Assembly (NCBI RefSeq): GCF_024508235.1
Contig: NZ_CP101943.1
Span: forward strand, 930,001 to 994,000
Direction: 5' to 3'
DNA length: 64,000 nt
Origin: Halococcus qingdaonensis
GTDB taxonomy: Archaea > Halobacteriota > Halobacteria > Halobacteriales > Halococcaceae
The first letter of the stretch is position 1. Every line of letters starts with the position of its first letter. Shown piece after piece: positions 16,516 through 25,908 of this stretch. The notes beneath the pieces are model-generated. The model was not told the DNA's origin. It saw only the letters and a list, made by a program, of their open reading frames with translations, and ran no database searches. The translations under genes were made by a program, and so were the position numbers.

Positions 16516-19137
16516 TCAGGGGAAGACGAGCACTGTCGCACCGTCGGCATCGAGCACTTCGACGGTTTCGCCCGCCGCGCGCTGCTCGTGACGGATTTCG
16601 ACCGCGTCGCCGTCGAGCACCACGACCTCACCGTTGGCGTCGAGTTCGATCTCACCCTGTTCGCGCTTCTGTGCCGCGATGGCCTCCGGATCGGCTGCTT
16701 CGAGCGCGCCGACGACCGCACCAGCTCGATCGCGGAACTTCGGCCCGATCGTGCTGTGATCCGGGTCGACTTCGACGGGCACCATCTCGATGTCCGGCTC
16801 GCCCGCCTCGACCTCGATCGGGGCGTTGACCGTCGCGCGCAGGTCGCCGATGTCGAACTCGTCGACACCGTCGTCAGGATAGATCTCGACGCGATCGAGA
16901 TCGGCGTTGAGCGCCATCCCGGCCTCCGATTTCCACGCCCGGACCGTGCTCGCCACCGCCGCGATGCGCTCGCCACGGGCCTCCACGCTCTCGTCTTCGG
17001 CGTCGAGTTCGGGCCACCCGGCCGCGTGAACGCTGCCCGACGTTCCGGGGAGATGACGGTAGGTCTCCTCGGCGAGGAACGGCGAGAACGGTGCGAGCAT
17101 GCGGATCGACGCCGACAAAACTATGGAGAGCGTTCGCCGAGCGGCAGCTTGCTCCTCGGGACTCCCCTCGTAGAGCCGCCCCTTGATCAGTTCGAGGTAG
17201 TCGTCGGCGAGGTCGTGCCAGAGGAACTCCCGGACCGTCCGGAGCGCGCGATCGAACCGATGCTCGTCCATGTCGGCGGCCACGTCGTCGGCGATGCGCG
17301 CGCACTTCGAGTGAATCCATCGGTCGGCGTCGGTGTATGCTGGCTTCGCTTCGTCGGCATCGTCGAGGTGATCGCTCGCGAAGCGCGTGATGTTCCAGAG
17401 CTTCGTCAGGAATCGCGAGGCGCTCGTCACCTCCTTGTGCTGGAACTGGATGTCCGAGCCGGGCTGGCCGCCGAGTGCGATCGCTTGTCGGAAGGCGTCG
17501 GCCGACTGCTCCTCGACGACGTCGATCGGTGCGACCGAGTTGTCCTTCGACTTGCTCATCTTGTTGCCATCGGTCCCCAGGACCATCCCGTTGATCACCG
17601 CCTCCTCCCACGGCTTCTCGTCTTCGAGCGCCGCCGTCCGGAGGATCGTGTAGAACGCCCACGTGCGGATGATGTCGTGGCCCTGCTCGCGGAGCTGGAC
17701 CGGTTCGAAGGGTTCGTCGGGCCAGCCAGCTGCATGAAGCGCCGAGATCGACGAGTCCATCCAGGTGTCCATCACGTCGGTCTCGCCGGTCCACTCGCTC
17801 GCGCCACACTCGGGACACTCGGCGGCGGGGTCGTCCTCGGTCGGCTTCGCGGGCAGATCGTCGGTGCTGGCGACGTGCCAGTGGCCGCAGTCATCGCACG
17901 ACCACGCCGGGATCGGGGTGGCGAACACGCGCTGGCGCGAGATCACCCAGTCCCAGTCCATCCCTTCGGTCCACTCCTCCAGGCGACCGTACATGTGCTC
18001 GGGGATCCAGTCGATCTCGCGGGCCTTCGAGAGGATCTCGTCCTGGTCGACGCGGACGAACCACTGCTCCTTCGAGAGGATCTCGATCGGCGTATCGCAC
18101 CGCCAGCACGCACCCACGGACTGCTCGATCGGCTCCTCGTCTTCGAGATAGCCCTCCTTCTGGAGTGCGGTGGTGATCTCCGCCTTCGCCTCGTCGAGAT
18201 CGAGCCCGCCGAACTCCGGGACGCTCTCGTCGAGACGGCCGTCCTCGGTGACGACAGGTCGGAGATCGAGATCGTACTCGGCCCACCAGTCGACGTCCTG
18301 CTTGTCGCCGAAGGTGCAGATCATCACCGCGCCCGTGCCGAACTCGCCGTCGACGGCCTCGTCGGCGATCAGTTCGACTTCTTGTCCAAAGAGTGGCACC
18401 TCGAAACTGTCGCCGATACGGTCGGCGTAGCGCTCGTCGTCGGGATCGACCGCCATGCCGACACAGGCCGCGAGCAACTCGGGCCGCGTGGTGGCGATGT
18501 CTATGTTGTCGTTGTCGATGCCCGAAAACCGGACGGTCGCGAGCGTCCCCTGGCTGTCGACGTTCTCGACTTCGGCGTCGGCGATGGCCGTCTCACAACG
18601 TGGACACCAGTTGACGGGATGTTCGTCACGATGGACGTAGCCATTGTCGGCCATCTCGACGAACGAGCGCTGGGTCTTCGCCCAGTAGTCGGGATCCATC
18701 GTGCGGAACTCCTGTTCCCAGTCCTGGGAGAAGCCCAATCGCTGCATCGTCTCCTTCATCGCGTCGATCTGGCCCTCGGTGTGCTCGATGCAGAGCTCCC
18801 GGAACTCCTCGCGCGAGACATCCGTCCGTCGAATTCCTTGGTTCTCCTCGACCTTCACCTCGGTGGGCAGACCGTGACAGTCCCAGCCCTGGGGGAAGGA
18901 GACGTTCTCGCCCTGCAGGCGGTGATACCGGGCAGCGAAGTCCATGTAACACCAGCCGAGTGCGTTTCCGATGTGGAAGTCCCCTGTGGGATACGGCGGC
19001 GGCGTGTCGATGACGTACTGTGTGTCAGTATCGGTGGTTTCGTCGTCATCGTAGCGATACAGCTCGGAATCGGCCCACTCCTCGCGCCACTTGGCTTCGA
19101 GGGTGGATGGGTCGTAGCTCTCCGATAGCTCTGTCAT
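16516..19137 (-). CDS. valS: Valyl-tRNA synthetase
   Basis: Encodes 873 residues, class I synthetase. The HIGH-type motif is in [15 protein letters not shown] (HIGN at 55-58) and the KMSKS motif is in [10 protein letters not shown] (about residue 525). Between them lies the CP1 editing domain with [19 protein letters not shown], and two Cys pairs (CDDC and CPEC, about residues 418 and 440) likely hold zinc. It charges tRNA-Val with valine in the cytoplasm. The upstream region to 19336 contains no other gene that I can support. Confidence 0.95.
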   Translation of the reverse strand: MTELSESYDPSTLEAKWREEWADSELYRYDDDETTDTDTQYVIDTPPPYPTGDFHIGNALGWCYMDFAARYHRLQGENVSFPQGWDCHGLPTEVKVEENQGIRRTDVSREEFRELCIEHTEGQIDAMKETMQRLGFSQDWEQEFRTMDPDYWAKTQRSFVEMADNGYVHRDEHPVNWCPRCETAIADAEVENVDSQGTLATVRFSGIDNDNIDIATTRPELLAACVGMAVDPDDERYADRIGDSFEVPLFGQEVELIADEAVDGEFGTGAVMICTFGDKQDVDWWAEYDLDLRPVVTEDGRLDESVPEFGGLDLDEAKAEITTALQKEGYLEDEEPIEQSVGACWRCDTPIEILSKEQWFVRVDQDEILSKAREIDWIPEHMYGRLEEWTEGMDWDWVISRQRVFATPIPAWSCDDCGHWHVASTDDLPAKPTEDDPAAECPECGASEWTGETDVMDTWMDSSISALHAAGWPDEPFEPVQLREQGHDIIRTWAFYTILRTAALEDEKPWEEAVINGMVLGTDGNKMSKSKDNSVAPIDVVEEQSADAFRQAIALGGQPGSDIQFQHKEVTSASRFLTKLWNITRFASDHLDDADEAKPAYTDADRWIHSKCARIADDVAADMDEHRFDRALRTVREFLWHDLADDYLELIKGRLYEGSPEEQAAARRTLSIVLSASIRMLAPFSPFLAEETYRHLPGTSGSVHAAGWPELDAEDESVEARGERIAAVASTVRAWKSEAGMALNADLDRVEIYPDDGVDEFDIGDLRATVNAPIEVEAGEPDIEMVPVEVDPDHSTIGPKFRDRAGAVVGALEAADPEAIAAQKREQGEIELDANGEVVVLDGDAVEIRHEQRAAGETVEVLDADGATVLVFP

Positions 19138-19336
19138 GGTGAGAATGCCTGCGGCCGGTCAAGTAACGGTGTCGAAACGGCGGTTCGGTCAGCGACGTAC
19201 TACCGCTGCCATCGCGTCCATAGCCCACCCACGCGAGTCGGTCGGATAAACGTTCGCGTTCTGCAGGTCACGAGCATACCCACGACCATCTCGCCGGAGC
19301 CGTCAGCGACTTGTTCGTGAAACGCTATCAATAGAC

Positions 19337-19621
19337 ATGAATTTGCTCCTTCGCGTGCTCGTCGGCGCGTTCGTCTGTGTCGCGCCGTCGCTGTTGTTCC
19401 TCGGACTCTGGCACGGCCTCCAGCGCATGCAGGACGGCGAGTTCGTCGAGCAGGTCGCCGGCAACCACGGAACGACTGTCGAGGACCTGTTGCCGACCAC
19501 CTCCAGCGAGCACGATCTCGACTCGACCGAACGCCGCCGGTTGCGACGCATGGCCGTCGAGGGCGACGGAACGTCTGGGTTCGACGACTCGATCACAACG
19601 GACGAGGAGCCACCCGGATAG
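19337..19621 (+). CDS. Small single-pass membrane protein, function unknown
   Basis: Encodes 94 residues. One hydrophobic helix (LLLRVLVGAFVCVAPSLLFLGLW, residues 3-25) is followed by an acidic soluble tail. LWHGLQRMQDGEFVEQVAG after the helix is a recurrent haloarchaeal pattern, but I know of no function. It precedes the 6-phosphogluconate dehydrogenase gene by 42 nt on the same strand, so the two may share a transcript. Confidence 0.6.
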   Translation: MNLLLRVLVGAFVCVAPSLLFLGLWHGLQRMQDGEFVEQVAGNHGTTVEDLLPTTSSEHDLDSTERRRLRRMAVEGDGTSGFDDSITTDEEPPG

Positions 19622-19663
19622 CGGAACCACAACCCCTACCTGCGCGCCCGCGGAGGGAGGGGT

Positions 19664-20560
19664 ATGCAACTGGGCGTCGTCGGACTCGGGCGGATGGGAC
19701 GGATCGTCGCCGGGCGTGCACTCGATGGCGGCCATAGCGTGGTCGCCTTCGACACGGACGAACAGGCGGTCGCGGCCGCCGCCGAGGTCGGTGCCGAACC
19801 GGCCGACTCCGTCCCAGACCTCGCCGAGACGCTCGGTGACGAGAAACGAATCTGGCTGATGGTGCCCGCCGGCGACGCCATCGACGCCGTGCTCGCCGAC
19901 CTCGAACCCCATCTCGACGGCAACGATATCGTGGTCGACGGCGGCAACTCTCACTTCGAGGCGTCGGTCCGCCGGGCCGAATCGACCCCGGCGGCGTATC
20001 TCGACTGCGGAACCTCGGGCGGACCGGCGGGCGCGGAGGTCGGCTTCTCGCTGATGATCGGCGGGCCCGTGTGGGCCTACGAGGAGCTCTCGTCCGTGTT
20101 CGACGCCGTGGCCACCGGTACGGAGGGCCACGACAGAATGGGGCCGGCGGGTTCGGGCCACTACGTGAAGATGATCCACAACGGCGTCGAGTACGCGTTG
20201 ATGGAGGCCTACGGCGAGGGGTTCGAACTGCTCCACGACGGCCGATACGACCTCGACCTCGAATCGGTCGCGCGCACGTGGAACAACGGTTCGGTGATCC
20301 GCTCGTGGCTGCTCGAACTCTGCGAGGAGGCGTTCGCCGAGGAAGGCACCGATCTCGATACCGTCGCTGATCACGTCGCCGGCGGCTCAACGGGCACCTG
20401 GACCGTCCAGGAAGCGCTCTCCCAGGAGATCCCCGTCCCACTCATCTACACCGCGCTCGCCGAACGGTTCGGCTCGCGCTCGGACGGCCGGTTCGCCCGC
20501 CAGCTCGCCAATCGCCTGCGGTACGGCTTCGGCCGTCACGATGTCGCTCGGAACGAATGA
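19664..20560 (+). CDS. gnd: 6-phosphogluconate dehydrogenase (short, decarboxylating type)
   Basis: Encodes 298 residues, the length of the short form of this enzyme. The N-terminal Rossmann fingerprint is GVVGLGRMGRIVAGR (residues 4-18). Substrate and catalytic regions appear as DGGNSHF, DCGTSGGPAGAEVG (about residues 121-134) and GSGHYVKMIHNGVEYALMEAYGEG (about residues 163-186; Lys and Asn of the active site). It oxidises 6-phosphogluconate to ribulose 5-phosphate with CO2 release, the haloarchaeal route to pentoses. Confidence 0.88.
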   Translation: MQLGVVGLGRMGRIVAGRALDGGHSVVAFDTDEQAVAAAAEVGAEPADSVPDLAETLGDEKRIWLMVPAGDAIDAVLADLEPHLDGNDIVVDGGNSHFEASVRRAESTPAAYLDCGTSGGPAGAEVGFSLMIGGPVWAYEELSSVFDAVATGTEGHDRMGPAGSGHYVKMIHNGVEYALMEAYGEGFELLHDGRYDLDLESVARTWNNGSVIRSWLLELCEEAFAEEGTDLDTVADHVAGGSTGTWTVQEALSQEIPVPLIYTALAERFGSRSDGRFARQLANRLRYGFGRHDVARNE

Positions 20561-20641
20561 TCGAGCGAGAGCGACAGTAGCCGAACGGGGAGCACCACGA
20601 CCCGTGAGGACAGAGATCGCTCGCGAGGAATAATCCAGCCC

Positions 20642-20735
20642 ATCAGCGCCGCCGACGCTGACCGCACAGCACCACAGAAGCCCTCACTCGCTCACTGGCG
20701 TTCGCTCGTTCGCCCTTCATCCACCAGGAATCCGC
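20642..20735 (+). repeat. Dispersed structured repeat, copy C (partial)
   Basis: Shares CAGAAGCCCTC, alternating CTCGCTCACTGGCGTTCGCTCG and the end CGCCCTTCATCCACCAGGA with copy A. Only the distal part of the repeat is present. It lies 25 nt from the stop codon of the minus-strand oxidoreductase, in the same 3' orientation as the other copies. The rest of the 20561-20760 gap shows nothing else. Confidence 0.65.
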
Positions 20736-20760
20736 AACTGCACCGCGACCGCAGCCGGGT

Positions 20761-22128
20761 TCAGTCGTGCCGGCCGCCGTCGCCGACGGCCGTGGCCGTC
20801 CGTCGCTGTTCGAGATCGTCTTTTTCGGCGATGCGGTCAGCACAGGCGAAGCCCGCCCGGATCCCGCCGTTCAGACTTCGTTCGGGATACTGGGCGCGAC
20901 TCGCCATCCCGGCGTAGTAAACGCCATCGGCGACCTCGCTAGCGAGATCGTAGGGGATCACCATGTCGAGATAGCCGCGCTCATAGACCGGCGCGGTGCG
21001 GGGATTTCTGGCCGTCTCAATCCAGTTGACGCTGCTGCGATCGAAGTCGGGGAAGAGCTCTTCGATGCCAGAAAGCCACGTCGCCTCGACGGCGTCGTCG
21101 CTCATCCGCCAGAGTTCTTCTTCGGAATTCTGGACGTAGCTCACCGCGTAGAGCAGGTGTTCGCCGCCGTAGCGCGCTGCGGGCACGAAGTTCGTGTGTT
21201 CGATGAGCGCGCCGAAGGGGGCCTCGTCGGCGATGTTGAGCCAGTAGGTGTCCATCAGTGATTCGGAGAGTGAAATCACCGAACAGACCGTTCCCTGGAA
21301 GTCGATCTCGCAGGTGTAGCCCGTAAGATCCTCCAAAACGTTGGGCATCGCCGCGACGACGACCTCGTCGACCGCGTGGGTCTCGGTCTCGCCATCGCTC
21401 GCGACCGTGAGCGATTCGACCCCGCCACCGGCCGTGTCGAGATCCGTGACGCGCGTGCCGGTTTCGATGTTCTCACGGCCGACCGCGGCCACGAGCGCGT
21501 CGAGCAGTCGGTGAAAGCCGCCGTCGAAGTAGCCCAGGATCTCCCCCCGAAGGAGGTCGCGTTCGCCGCGGAACTTGACGCGCCCGAGCAGCCACGCGGC
21601 GCTCACGTCGTCCTTGCGCGAGCCGAACTTCGCTTCGAGCAGCGGTTCGAAGAAGTTCTCGTAGACGCCGCGCGTGGTGTGCTCCAGAACGAACTCCTTG
21701 ATCGGGACGTCCTCGTAGTCTTGGAGATTCTCGTAGCTATCGAACTTCGGTACGCCGCCGCGCACGTCGACGTCGAGCGTGAGCATCCCGAGACGGAACG
21801 TATCGTAGAGGCTCAGATGCGGGTAGGCGAGGATCTGCCACGGCGTGTCCATCGGGTGGAGGGTTCCATCGACGTAGTAGCCGTTCTCCCCGACGCGCCA
21901 TTCGAGCGCGTCGCCGAGACCGAGTTCCTCGGCGAGCTCCACGATCGTCTCCTCGGATTTCGAGAGATGGTGATAGAACTTCTCGATGCGATCGCCGCGG
22001 GTCTCGTAGGTCGCCGCGAGCCCGCCGACGTCCTCGCTCGCCTCGAAGATCCTGACCTCGTGGCCCTCCTGCTGGAGGCGGTAGGCCGCCGCGAGCCCCG
22101 CGATGCCACCGCCGACGATGCCGATCAT
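20761..22128 (-). CDS. NAD(P)/FAD-dependent oxidoreductase (protoporphyrinogen oxidase/amine oxidase-like)
   Basis: Encodes 455 residues starting at MIGIVGGGIAGLAAAYRLQQEG, an FAD-binding GxGxxG fingerprint (residues 6-11) followed by GHEVRIFEASEDVGG. The C-terminus has GVYYAGMASRAQYPERSLNGGIRAG, the second dinucleotide-binding segment of the amine oxidase/phytoene desaturase superfamily. VKFRGERDLLRGEILGYFDGGFHRLLDALV resembles UDP-galactopyranose mutase-like and protoporphyrinogen oxidase-like proteins linked to polysaccharide genes. The substrate is undetermined. Confidence 0.8.
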   Translation of the reverse strand: MIGIVGGGIAGLAAAYRLQQEGHEVRIFEASEDVGGLAATYETRGDRIEKFYHHLSKSEETIVELAEELGLGDALEWRVGENGYYVDGTLHPMDTPWQILAYPHLSLYDTFRLGMLTLDVDVRGGVPKFDSYENLQDYEDVPIKEFVLEHTTRGVYENFFEPLLEAKFGSRKDDVSAAWLLGRVKFRGERDLLRGEILGYFDGGFHRLLDALVAAVGRENIETGTRVTDLDTAGGGVESLTVASDGETETHAVDEVVVAAMPNVLEDLTGYTCEIDFQGTVCSVISLSESLMDTYWLNIADEAPFGALIEHTNFVPAARYGGEHLLYAVSYVQNSEEELWRMSDDAVEATWLSGIEELFPDFDRSSVNWIETARNPRTAPVYERGYLDMVIPYDLASEVADGVYYAGMASRAQYPERSLNGGIRAGFACADRIAEKDDLEQRRTATAVGDGGRHD

Positions 22129-22212
22129 GGCGCGAGTTTCCGGCCGACGCGAATGTAGCTTGTGTTCGCCGGCGGCCCACAGCGTTAGGTGGATGGCCCG
22201 CGTCGTGCTCCC

Positions 22213-22527
22213 ATGACCGTCGTTGCACTGCTCAGCGTCGCTCCCGTCATCGAGGACAGCATGGCCGGCGAGGTCGCCAAAGCGGTCGCTGCGCTCGACG
22301 AATTCGACGTGGATTACGAGACGAACCCGATGGGCACGGTGATCGAGGCCGACGAACCGGGTGAACTGTTCGCAGCCGCGCAGGCCGCACACGAGGCCGT
22401 CGACGGCGACCGCGTGAGCACCGTCCTGAAGATCGACGACAAACGCACGAGCGACGATTCGGCCGACGACAAGGTCGATGCCGTCGAACGCGAACTCGGC
22501 CGGGAGGCACACGGCGACCGTGAATAA
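22213..22527 (+). CDS. MTH1187/UPF0045 family thiamine-binding protein
   Basis: Encodes 104 residues. TVVALLSVAPVIEDSMAGEVAKAVAALDEFDVDYETNPMGTVIEADEPGELFAAAQAAHEAV is the complete MTH1187/YkoF-like fold (ferredoxin-like, about 100 residues), a family annotated as thiamine-binding. It starts at the first ATG after a divergent 84-nt gap. It lies 40 nt before mch on the same strand and may be co-transcribed. Confidence 0.82.
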   Translation: MTVVALLSVAPVIEDSMAGEVAKAVAALDEFDVDYETNPMGTVIEADEPGELFAAAQAAHEAVDGDRVSTVLKIDDKRTSDDSADDKVDAVERELGREAHGDRE

Positions 22528-22567
22528 CGAACCGACGAACGGTTCACCGCCGGGACGAACCACGGGC

Positions 22568-23500
22568 ATGGACAGTCTCAATCGGATGGCGCTCGAACTC
22601 GTCGAGGAGGCGATCGACTTCACGGACGAGCTCGGCATCGAGGTGCGGGAGCTCGACAACGAGGCCACATTGCTCGATTTCGGCCATCACGTGCCGGGCG
22701 GCATCGAGGCGGGCCTGCTGCTCGCCGAGATCCAGACCGCCGGGCTCGCGACCGTTCAGACGCGAATGGACACGGTCGCCGGTGCGCCGCTCCCCCACGT
22801 AGAGCTCACGACCGACCGCCCATCGCTCGCGCTGCTTTGCTCGCAGACGGCCGACTGGGAGCTCAGTGGCCACGAATTCGAGGGGCTCGGCAGCGGTCCG
22901 GCGCGGGCGCTGGCCGCCGAAGCGGAGATCTTTACCCGAGTGGGCTACGCCGACGAGTTCGACTTCGGCGTGCTCGCCGTCGAGTCCGGAGAGCCGCCCA
23001 CCCCGGCGATCGCCGCCGACATCGCCGAGCGGGCAGGCATCGAACCGAGCTCGCTTTTCCTGGCGACGGTGCCGACCGCGAGCCTCGCGGGTAGTCTCAC
23101 CGTCGCCGCGCGGGCGGCCGAACTCGCGACCGTGCGGCTGACCGATCTGGGCTACGATCCGCTCGACGTTCGATCAGTGAGCGCGAGCGCGCCGCTCGCC
23201 CCGGTGAGCGAGAGCGAGGCGAGCGCGATGGGACAGACGAACGACGCGCTCGCCTACGGCGGCCAGGTTCATCTGACGGTCGCCGAGGAGTTCGACCGAT
23301 TCGACGAGCTGCCGTCGACCGCGGCCGACGAGTACGGAACACCCTTCGAGTCGATCTTCGCAAGCGTCGACTGGTCGGTCGCCGACCTGCCCGCCGAACT
23401 CTTCGCGCCGGCTCAGCTCACCGTCGACGTCGTGGGCGGGTCGACGCACGTCCTCGGCGAGACGAACGACGAACTGCTCGCCGACTCGTTCGACCTGTGA
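22568..23500 (+). CDS. mch: Methenyltetrahydromethanopterin cyclohydrolase
   Basis: Encodes 310 residues, the family's length. It starts MDSLNRMALELVEEAIDF and contains the Mch segments LLDFGHHVPGGIEAGLLLAEIQTAGLATV (about residues 36-65), GSGPARALA (about residues 110-118) and MGQTNDALAYGGQVHLTV (about residues 221-238). It interconverts methenyl- and formyl-tetrahydropterin in C1 metabolism; in haloarchaea the carrier may be tetrahydrofolate. It overlaps the following gene by four bases (GTGA). Confidence 0.92.
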   Translation: MDSLNRMALELVEEAIDFTDELGIEVRELDNEATLLDFGHHVPGGIEAGLLLAEIQTAGLATVQTRMDTVAGAPLPHVELTTDRPSLALLCSQTADWELSGHEFEGLGSGPARALAAEAEIFTRVGYADEFDFGVLAVESGEPPTPAIAADIAERAGIEPSSLFLATVPTASLAGSLTVAARAAELATVRLTDLGYDPLDVRSVSASAPLAPVSESEASAMGQTNDALAYGGQVHLTVAEEFDRFDELPSTAADEYGTPFESIFASVDWSVADLPAELFAPAQLTVDVVGGSTHVLGETNDELLADSFDL

Positions 23501-23973
23501 AGCTCAAAGTCGCGCCCGAACCCAGTGGGATGGCGTTCCTGAGCGATGCACAGGAGGCGCTTCCGCTGGTTCCCGGCAGCGAGAGCGACTGCTGTGCGCG
23601 CCTGCTCGACCGGACGGAGCTCACCGCGCGCGACGACGCCCGCGAGTGGATCACGTTCCTCCGGGCGCTCGGTCTCGCCGAGGAGACGAGTTCGGGCTAT
23701 CGGCGACTGCGGCGCGATCCCGGTCGCGAAGAGCTCGCAACGGCGTTTCGCGAGGGGGTCTTCGGTGTCGAAGCACTGCTCGACGCACTCGACGACGAAC
23801 CGCTCGACGAGGACGAACTGTTCGACCGATTTCGATCGCACGTGCCGAACTGGGAACGCCATCGACGGCCCGACTGGGAAGAGCACTGGCGTGGGCGGGT
23901 CCGGCGGTTGCTCGGCTGGGCAGTCGTGTTCGATCTCGCCGAGCGGGTCGGCGACGAACATCGTGCCGTCTGA
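23497..23973 (+). CDS. Conserved haloarchaeal protein of unknown function, GTG start
   Basis: Encodes 158 residues and starts with GTG inside the mch stop region (GTGA overlap), so it is translationally coupled to mch. It is a mostly helical acidic protein: GMAFLSDAQEALPLVPGSESDCCARLLDRTELTARDDAREWITFLRALGLAEET, then HVPNWERHRRPDWEEHWRGRVRRLLGWAVVFDLAE. It resembles a winged-helix-like arrangement without a clear DNA-binding signature. Function is unknown; coupling to mch hints at C1 metabolism. Confidence 0.75.
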   Translation: MKLKVAPEPSGMAFLSDAQEALPLVPGSESDCCARLLDRTELTARDDAREWITFLRALGLAEETSSGYRRLRRDPGREELATAFREGVFGVEALLDALDDEPLDEDELFDRFRSHVPNWERHRRPDWEEHWRGRVRRLLGWAVVFDLAERVGDEHRAV

Positions 23974-24003
23974 TTTTTGCTTCCGTAGCCCCTGGGTTCG
24001 GTA

Positions 24004-24678
24004 ATGACAGCATCGGTCGACACTGTGTTGTTCGACATCGACGACACGCTCTGTGAGTACCGCCGTTCGGGCGACGAACTGCTCGCGCTCGCGTTCGAGG
24101 CGTGCGAGGTGGAGCCGTTCTTCACCGTCGAGGACTACTATGCCCGCTATGCGACGTTCGCCGACCGCACGGACACGATCACCGAGCTCCGCGAGGAGTG
24201 CTTCGCCGCCATCGCCGCCGACAACGACTACGACCCGGCGCTCGGATACGACCTCGCCGACGCCTACACCGACGAGCGCGACCACCACAACGTCCGCGCG
24301 CTCCCCGGCGCGCGCGAGGCGGTCGCGACCCTCTCGAACGATCACCGAGTCGGCGTCGTCACGAACGGCCCACCGGAGATGCAGTCGGACAAACTCGCCG
24401 CGCTCGGCCTCGACGACGCCTTCGAGACGGTGGTCCACGCGGGCTACGACGCGCCCGCCAAACCCGATCCCGAACCGTTCCATCGGGCGCTCTCCGCGCT
24501 CGACGGCGAACCGGAATCGGCCGTCCACATCGGTAACTCGCTGTCTTCTGACGTCGCCGGCGCGCAGGCGGCCGGTCTCCAAAGCGTCTGGCTCGACGAC
24601 GGCTCGACGCCCGATCCGGTGCCCGACCACACGCTCGCCTCGATGGAAGAGCTCGCGAACCCGCCGTGGCGAAGCTAA
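24004..24678 (+). CDS. HAD superfamily hydrolase
   Basis: Encodes 224 residues. Motif I is LFDIDDTLCEY (DxD at about residues 11-13), motif II is VVTNGPPEMQSDKL, motif III is the Lys of AKPDPEPFHRAL, and motif IV is HIGNSLSSDVAGAQAAG. This is a complete phosphatase-type HAD of subfamily I with a helical cap. The substrate is unknown. It is the last ordinary high-GC gene before an AT-rich island. Confidence 0.85.
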   Translation: MTASVDTVLFDIDDTLCEYRRSGDELLALAFEACEVEPFFTVEDYYARYATFADRTDTITELREECFAAIAADNDYDPALGYDLADAYTDERDHHNVRALPGAREAVATLSNDHRVGVVTNGPPEMQSDKLAALGLDDAFETVVHAGYDAPAKPDPEPFHRALSALDGEPESAVHIGNSLSSDVAGAQAAGLQSVWLDDGSTPDPVPDHTLASMEELANPPWRS

Positions 24679-24811
24679 GGGTAGCAGAGAAGCATTATAT
24701 TTGTCTGTGTTCTCCTCAGCGGCTGCCAGAAACGACTTGCAAGATACAGAGCACGTATTCAGCATCAGGGGTATTTAGATACCTTTGTGCGAACTGGCAG
24801 TAAGTTTCATG

Positions 24812-24826
24812 TGTGTCTATGACACA
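24812..24826. promoter_or_regulatory. Palindrome TGTGTC-TAT-GACACA before the island gene
   Basis: A perfect 6-bp inverted repeat with a 3-nt spacer ends 8 nt before the ATG at 24835. At this position it would overlap the start of a leaderless or short-leader transcript and could act as an operator or block initiation. The candidate TATA signal further upstream (GTATTTAGATAC, 24770-24781) is itself AT-rich and nearly palindromic. Confidence 0.4.
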
Positions 24827-24834
24827 TCGCAAAT

Positions 24835-25821
24835 ATGGTCGAGGCAGGTAATGCTGACAGTAGTGCTCCCCCGTATGTCTCCGATTTCGTCTATTTGGAT
24901 ATGGATGAAGTAAAATCCATCTCGGCGCGAATGGGAGGCGGATTTATCAAAGAGATGGTGGAAGGGGACGAGGAGGTGAACGAGGTCTCGAAAAGCGTGA
25001 CTGCACGACTCATGGCGTCTGTGTTCGGAATCGGAAAGGCAGGAATCGAAGGTAACGTCTTAGAAACAAGTGGTGATGCCTCGTACGAAGAGTCGGTTAA
25101 GGGCCTTCATCACTACCATTTTACCCTATTGCAAAACCGACTTGAAGATGCTGAAGGAAAATGGTTTCACGACTTGGGCGATATCCGACCGAGCACCAGT
25201 ATGTCCGGAGATGGATTTCGCGAAGGAACCCGGTCAGATGGACCGTGGGATGATATTTCGGAGGGCCACATCATCCGGGTGGACGGTAATTTAGAGGTTT
25301 CAGATATGTCTACGAGCCTTGACCTTCTCTTGGGGATTTTGTCAGTAATGTCTGATTCTGAAAAATTGGAGGCACTGGGTCTCAACTCGGTAGATATGGA
25401 TGAGACGTTCGATGAAGACTCCCCGTTGGCAGACATGGACGATGATGAACGGAAAGAAAGGATGCTCGACTTTTTCGATACTTTTTCAGCTTTTATACCA
25501 GCGGAATATGAAGAGATGATATTCGCTGAATTGTTTCCGATCCAAAATAATAGAGAGCAATCGATACGGCTAACGATAGACGAGAGCAAATTGGAAGACA
25601 CGCCGATTGAATTGATGACGAACTACGAAAGTAACCGAATTCCGAACTGCACACTCGTCGGGCGGGTGAAGACAATCACTCGAAACAAGTCAATAGAACT
25701 AAAAGATGGTTTGAATAATATTGGGATGATGCATCATCTGACGGACGAACTTGCGACAGAGATGGGACTCAAAGTCTCTTATCCATCTATTTCTGTGAAA
25801 CCAATCGCAATATATCGGTAG
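24835..25821 (+). CDS. Unrecognised accessory protein (DUF6414-like), AT-rich gene
   Basis: Encodes 328 residues with base and codon use unlike its neighbours. SDFVYLDMDEVKSISARMGGGFIKEMVEGDEEVNEVSKSVTARL near the N-terminus (residues 15-58) resembles the opening of DUF6414 proteins, where a Y-L-D-x-x-x-V start precedes an SxxA/G segment. The central region is helical (about residues 160-240) and the C-terminus is beta-rich (NRIPNCTLVGRVKTITRNK). It has no membrane segments or signal peptide. It stands alone with a palindrome at its start and an IS element 28 nt after its stop. Transfer is likely; a defence or stress role is only a guess. Confidence 0.65.
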   Translation: MVEAGNADSSAPPYVSDFVYLDMDEVKSISARMGGGFIKEMVEGDEEVNEVSKSVTARLMASVFGIGKAGIEGNVLETSGDASYEESVKGLHHYHFTLLQNRLEDAEGKWFHDLGDIRPSTSMSGDGFREGTRSDGPWDDISEGHIIRVDGNLEVSDMSTSLDLLLGILSVMSDSEKLEALGLNSVDMDETFDEDSPLADMDDDERKERMLDFFDTFSAFIPAEYEEMIFAELFPIQNNREQSIRLTIDESKLEDTPIELMTNYESNRIPNCTLVGRVKTITRNKSIELKDGLNNIGMMHHLTDELATEMGLKVSYPSISVKPIAIYR

Positions 25822-25870
25822 TCTCAACAAGAATATCTTGAAAACCACTGTGTACACCTGTTGCGTTTCG

Positions 25871-25881
25871 ACTATTTAAAA
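25871..25881 (+). promoter_or_regulatory. TATA box of the IS4-type transposase
   Basis: ACTATTTAAAA lies about 30 nt before the ATG at 25909 and directly inside the left inverted repeat. A small hairpin ACCGGC/GCCGGT follows it, within the expected start-site region. Confidence 0.55.
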
Positions 25882-25908
25882 CCGGCGTGAGCCGGTAGTG
25901 ACGGCCTG

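Noticed and set aside
16110-16829. An open frame through repeat copy A with homology to a frame in copy B (both contain SLAVNRA.SARAD).
   Set aside because: The similarity reflects the shared nucleotide repeat. The frames start and stop at different places and have Arg/Ser-rich composition, so a protein is unlikely.
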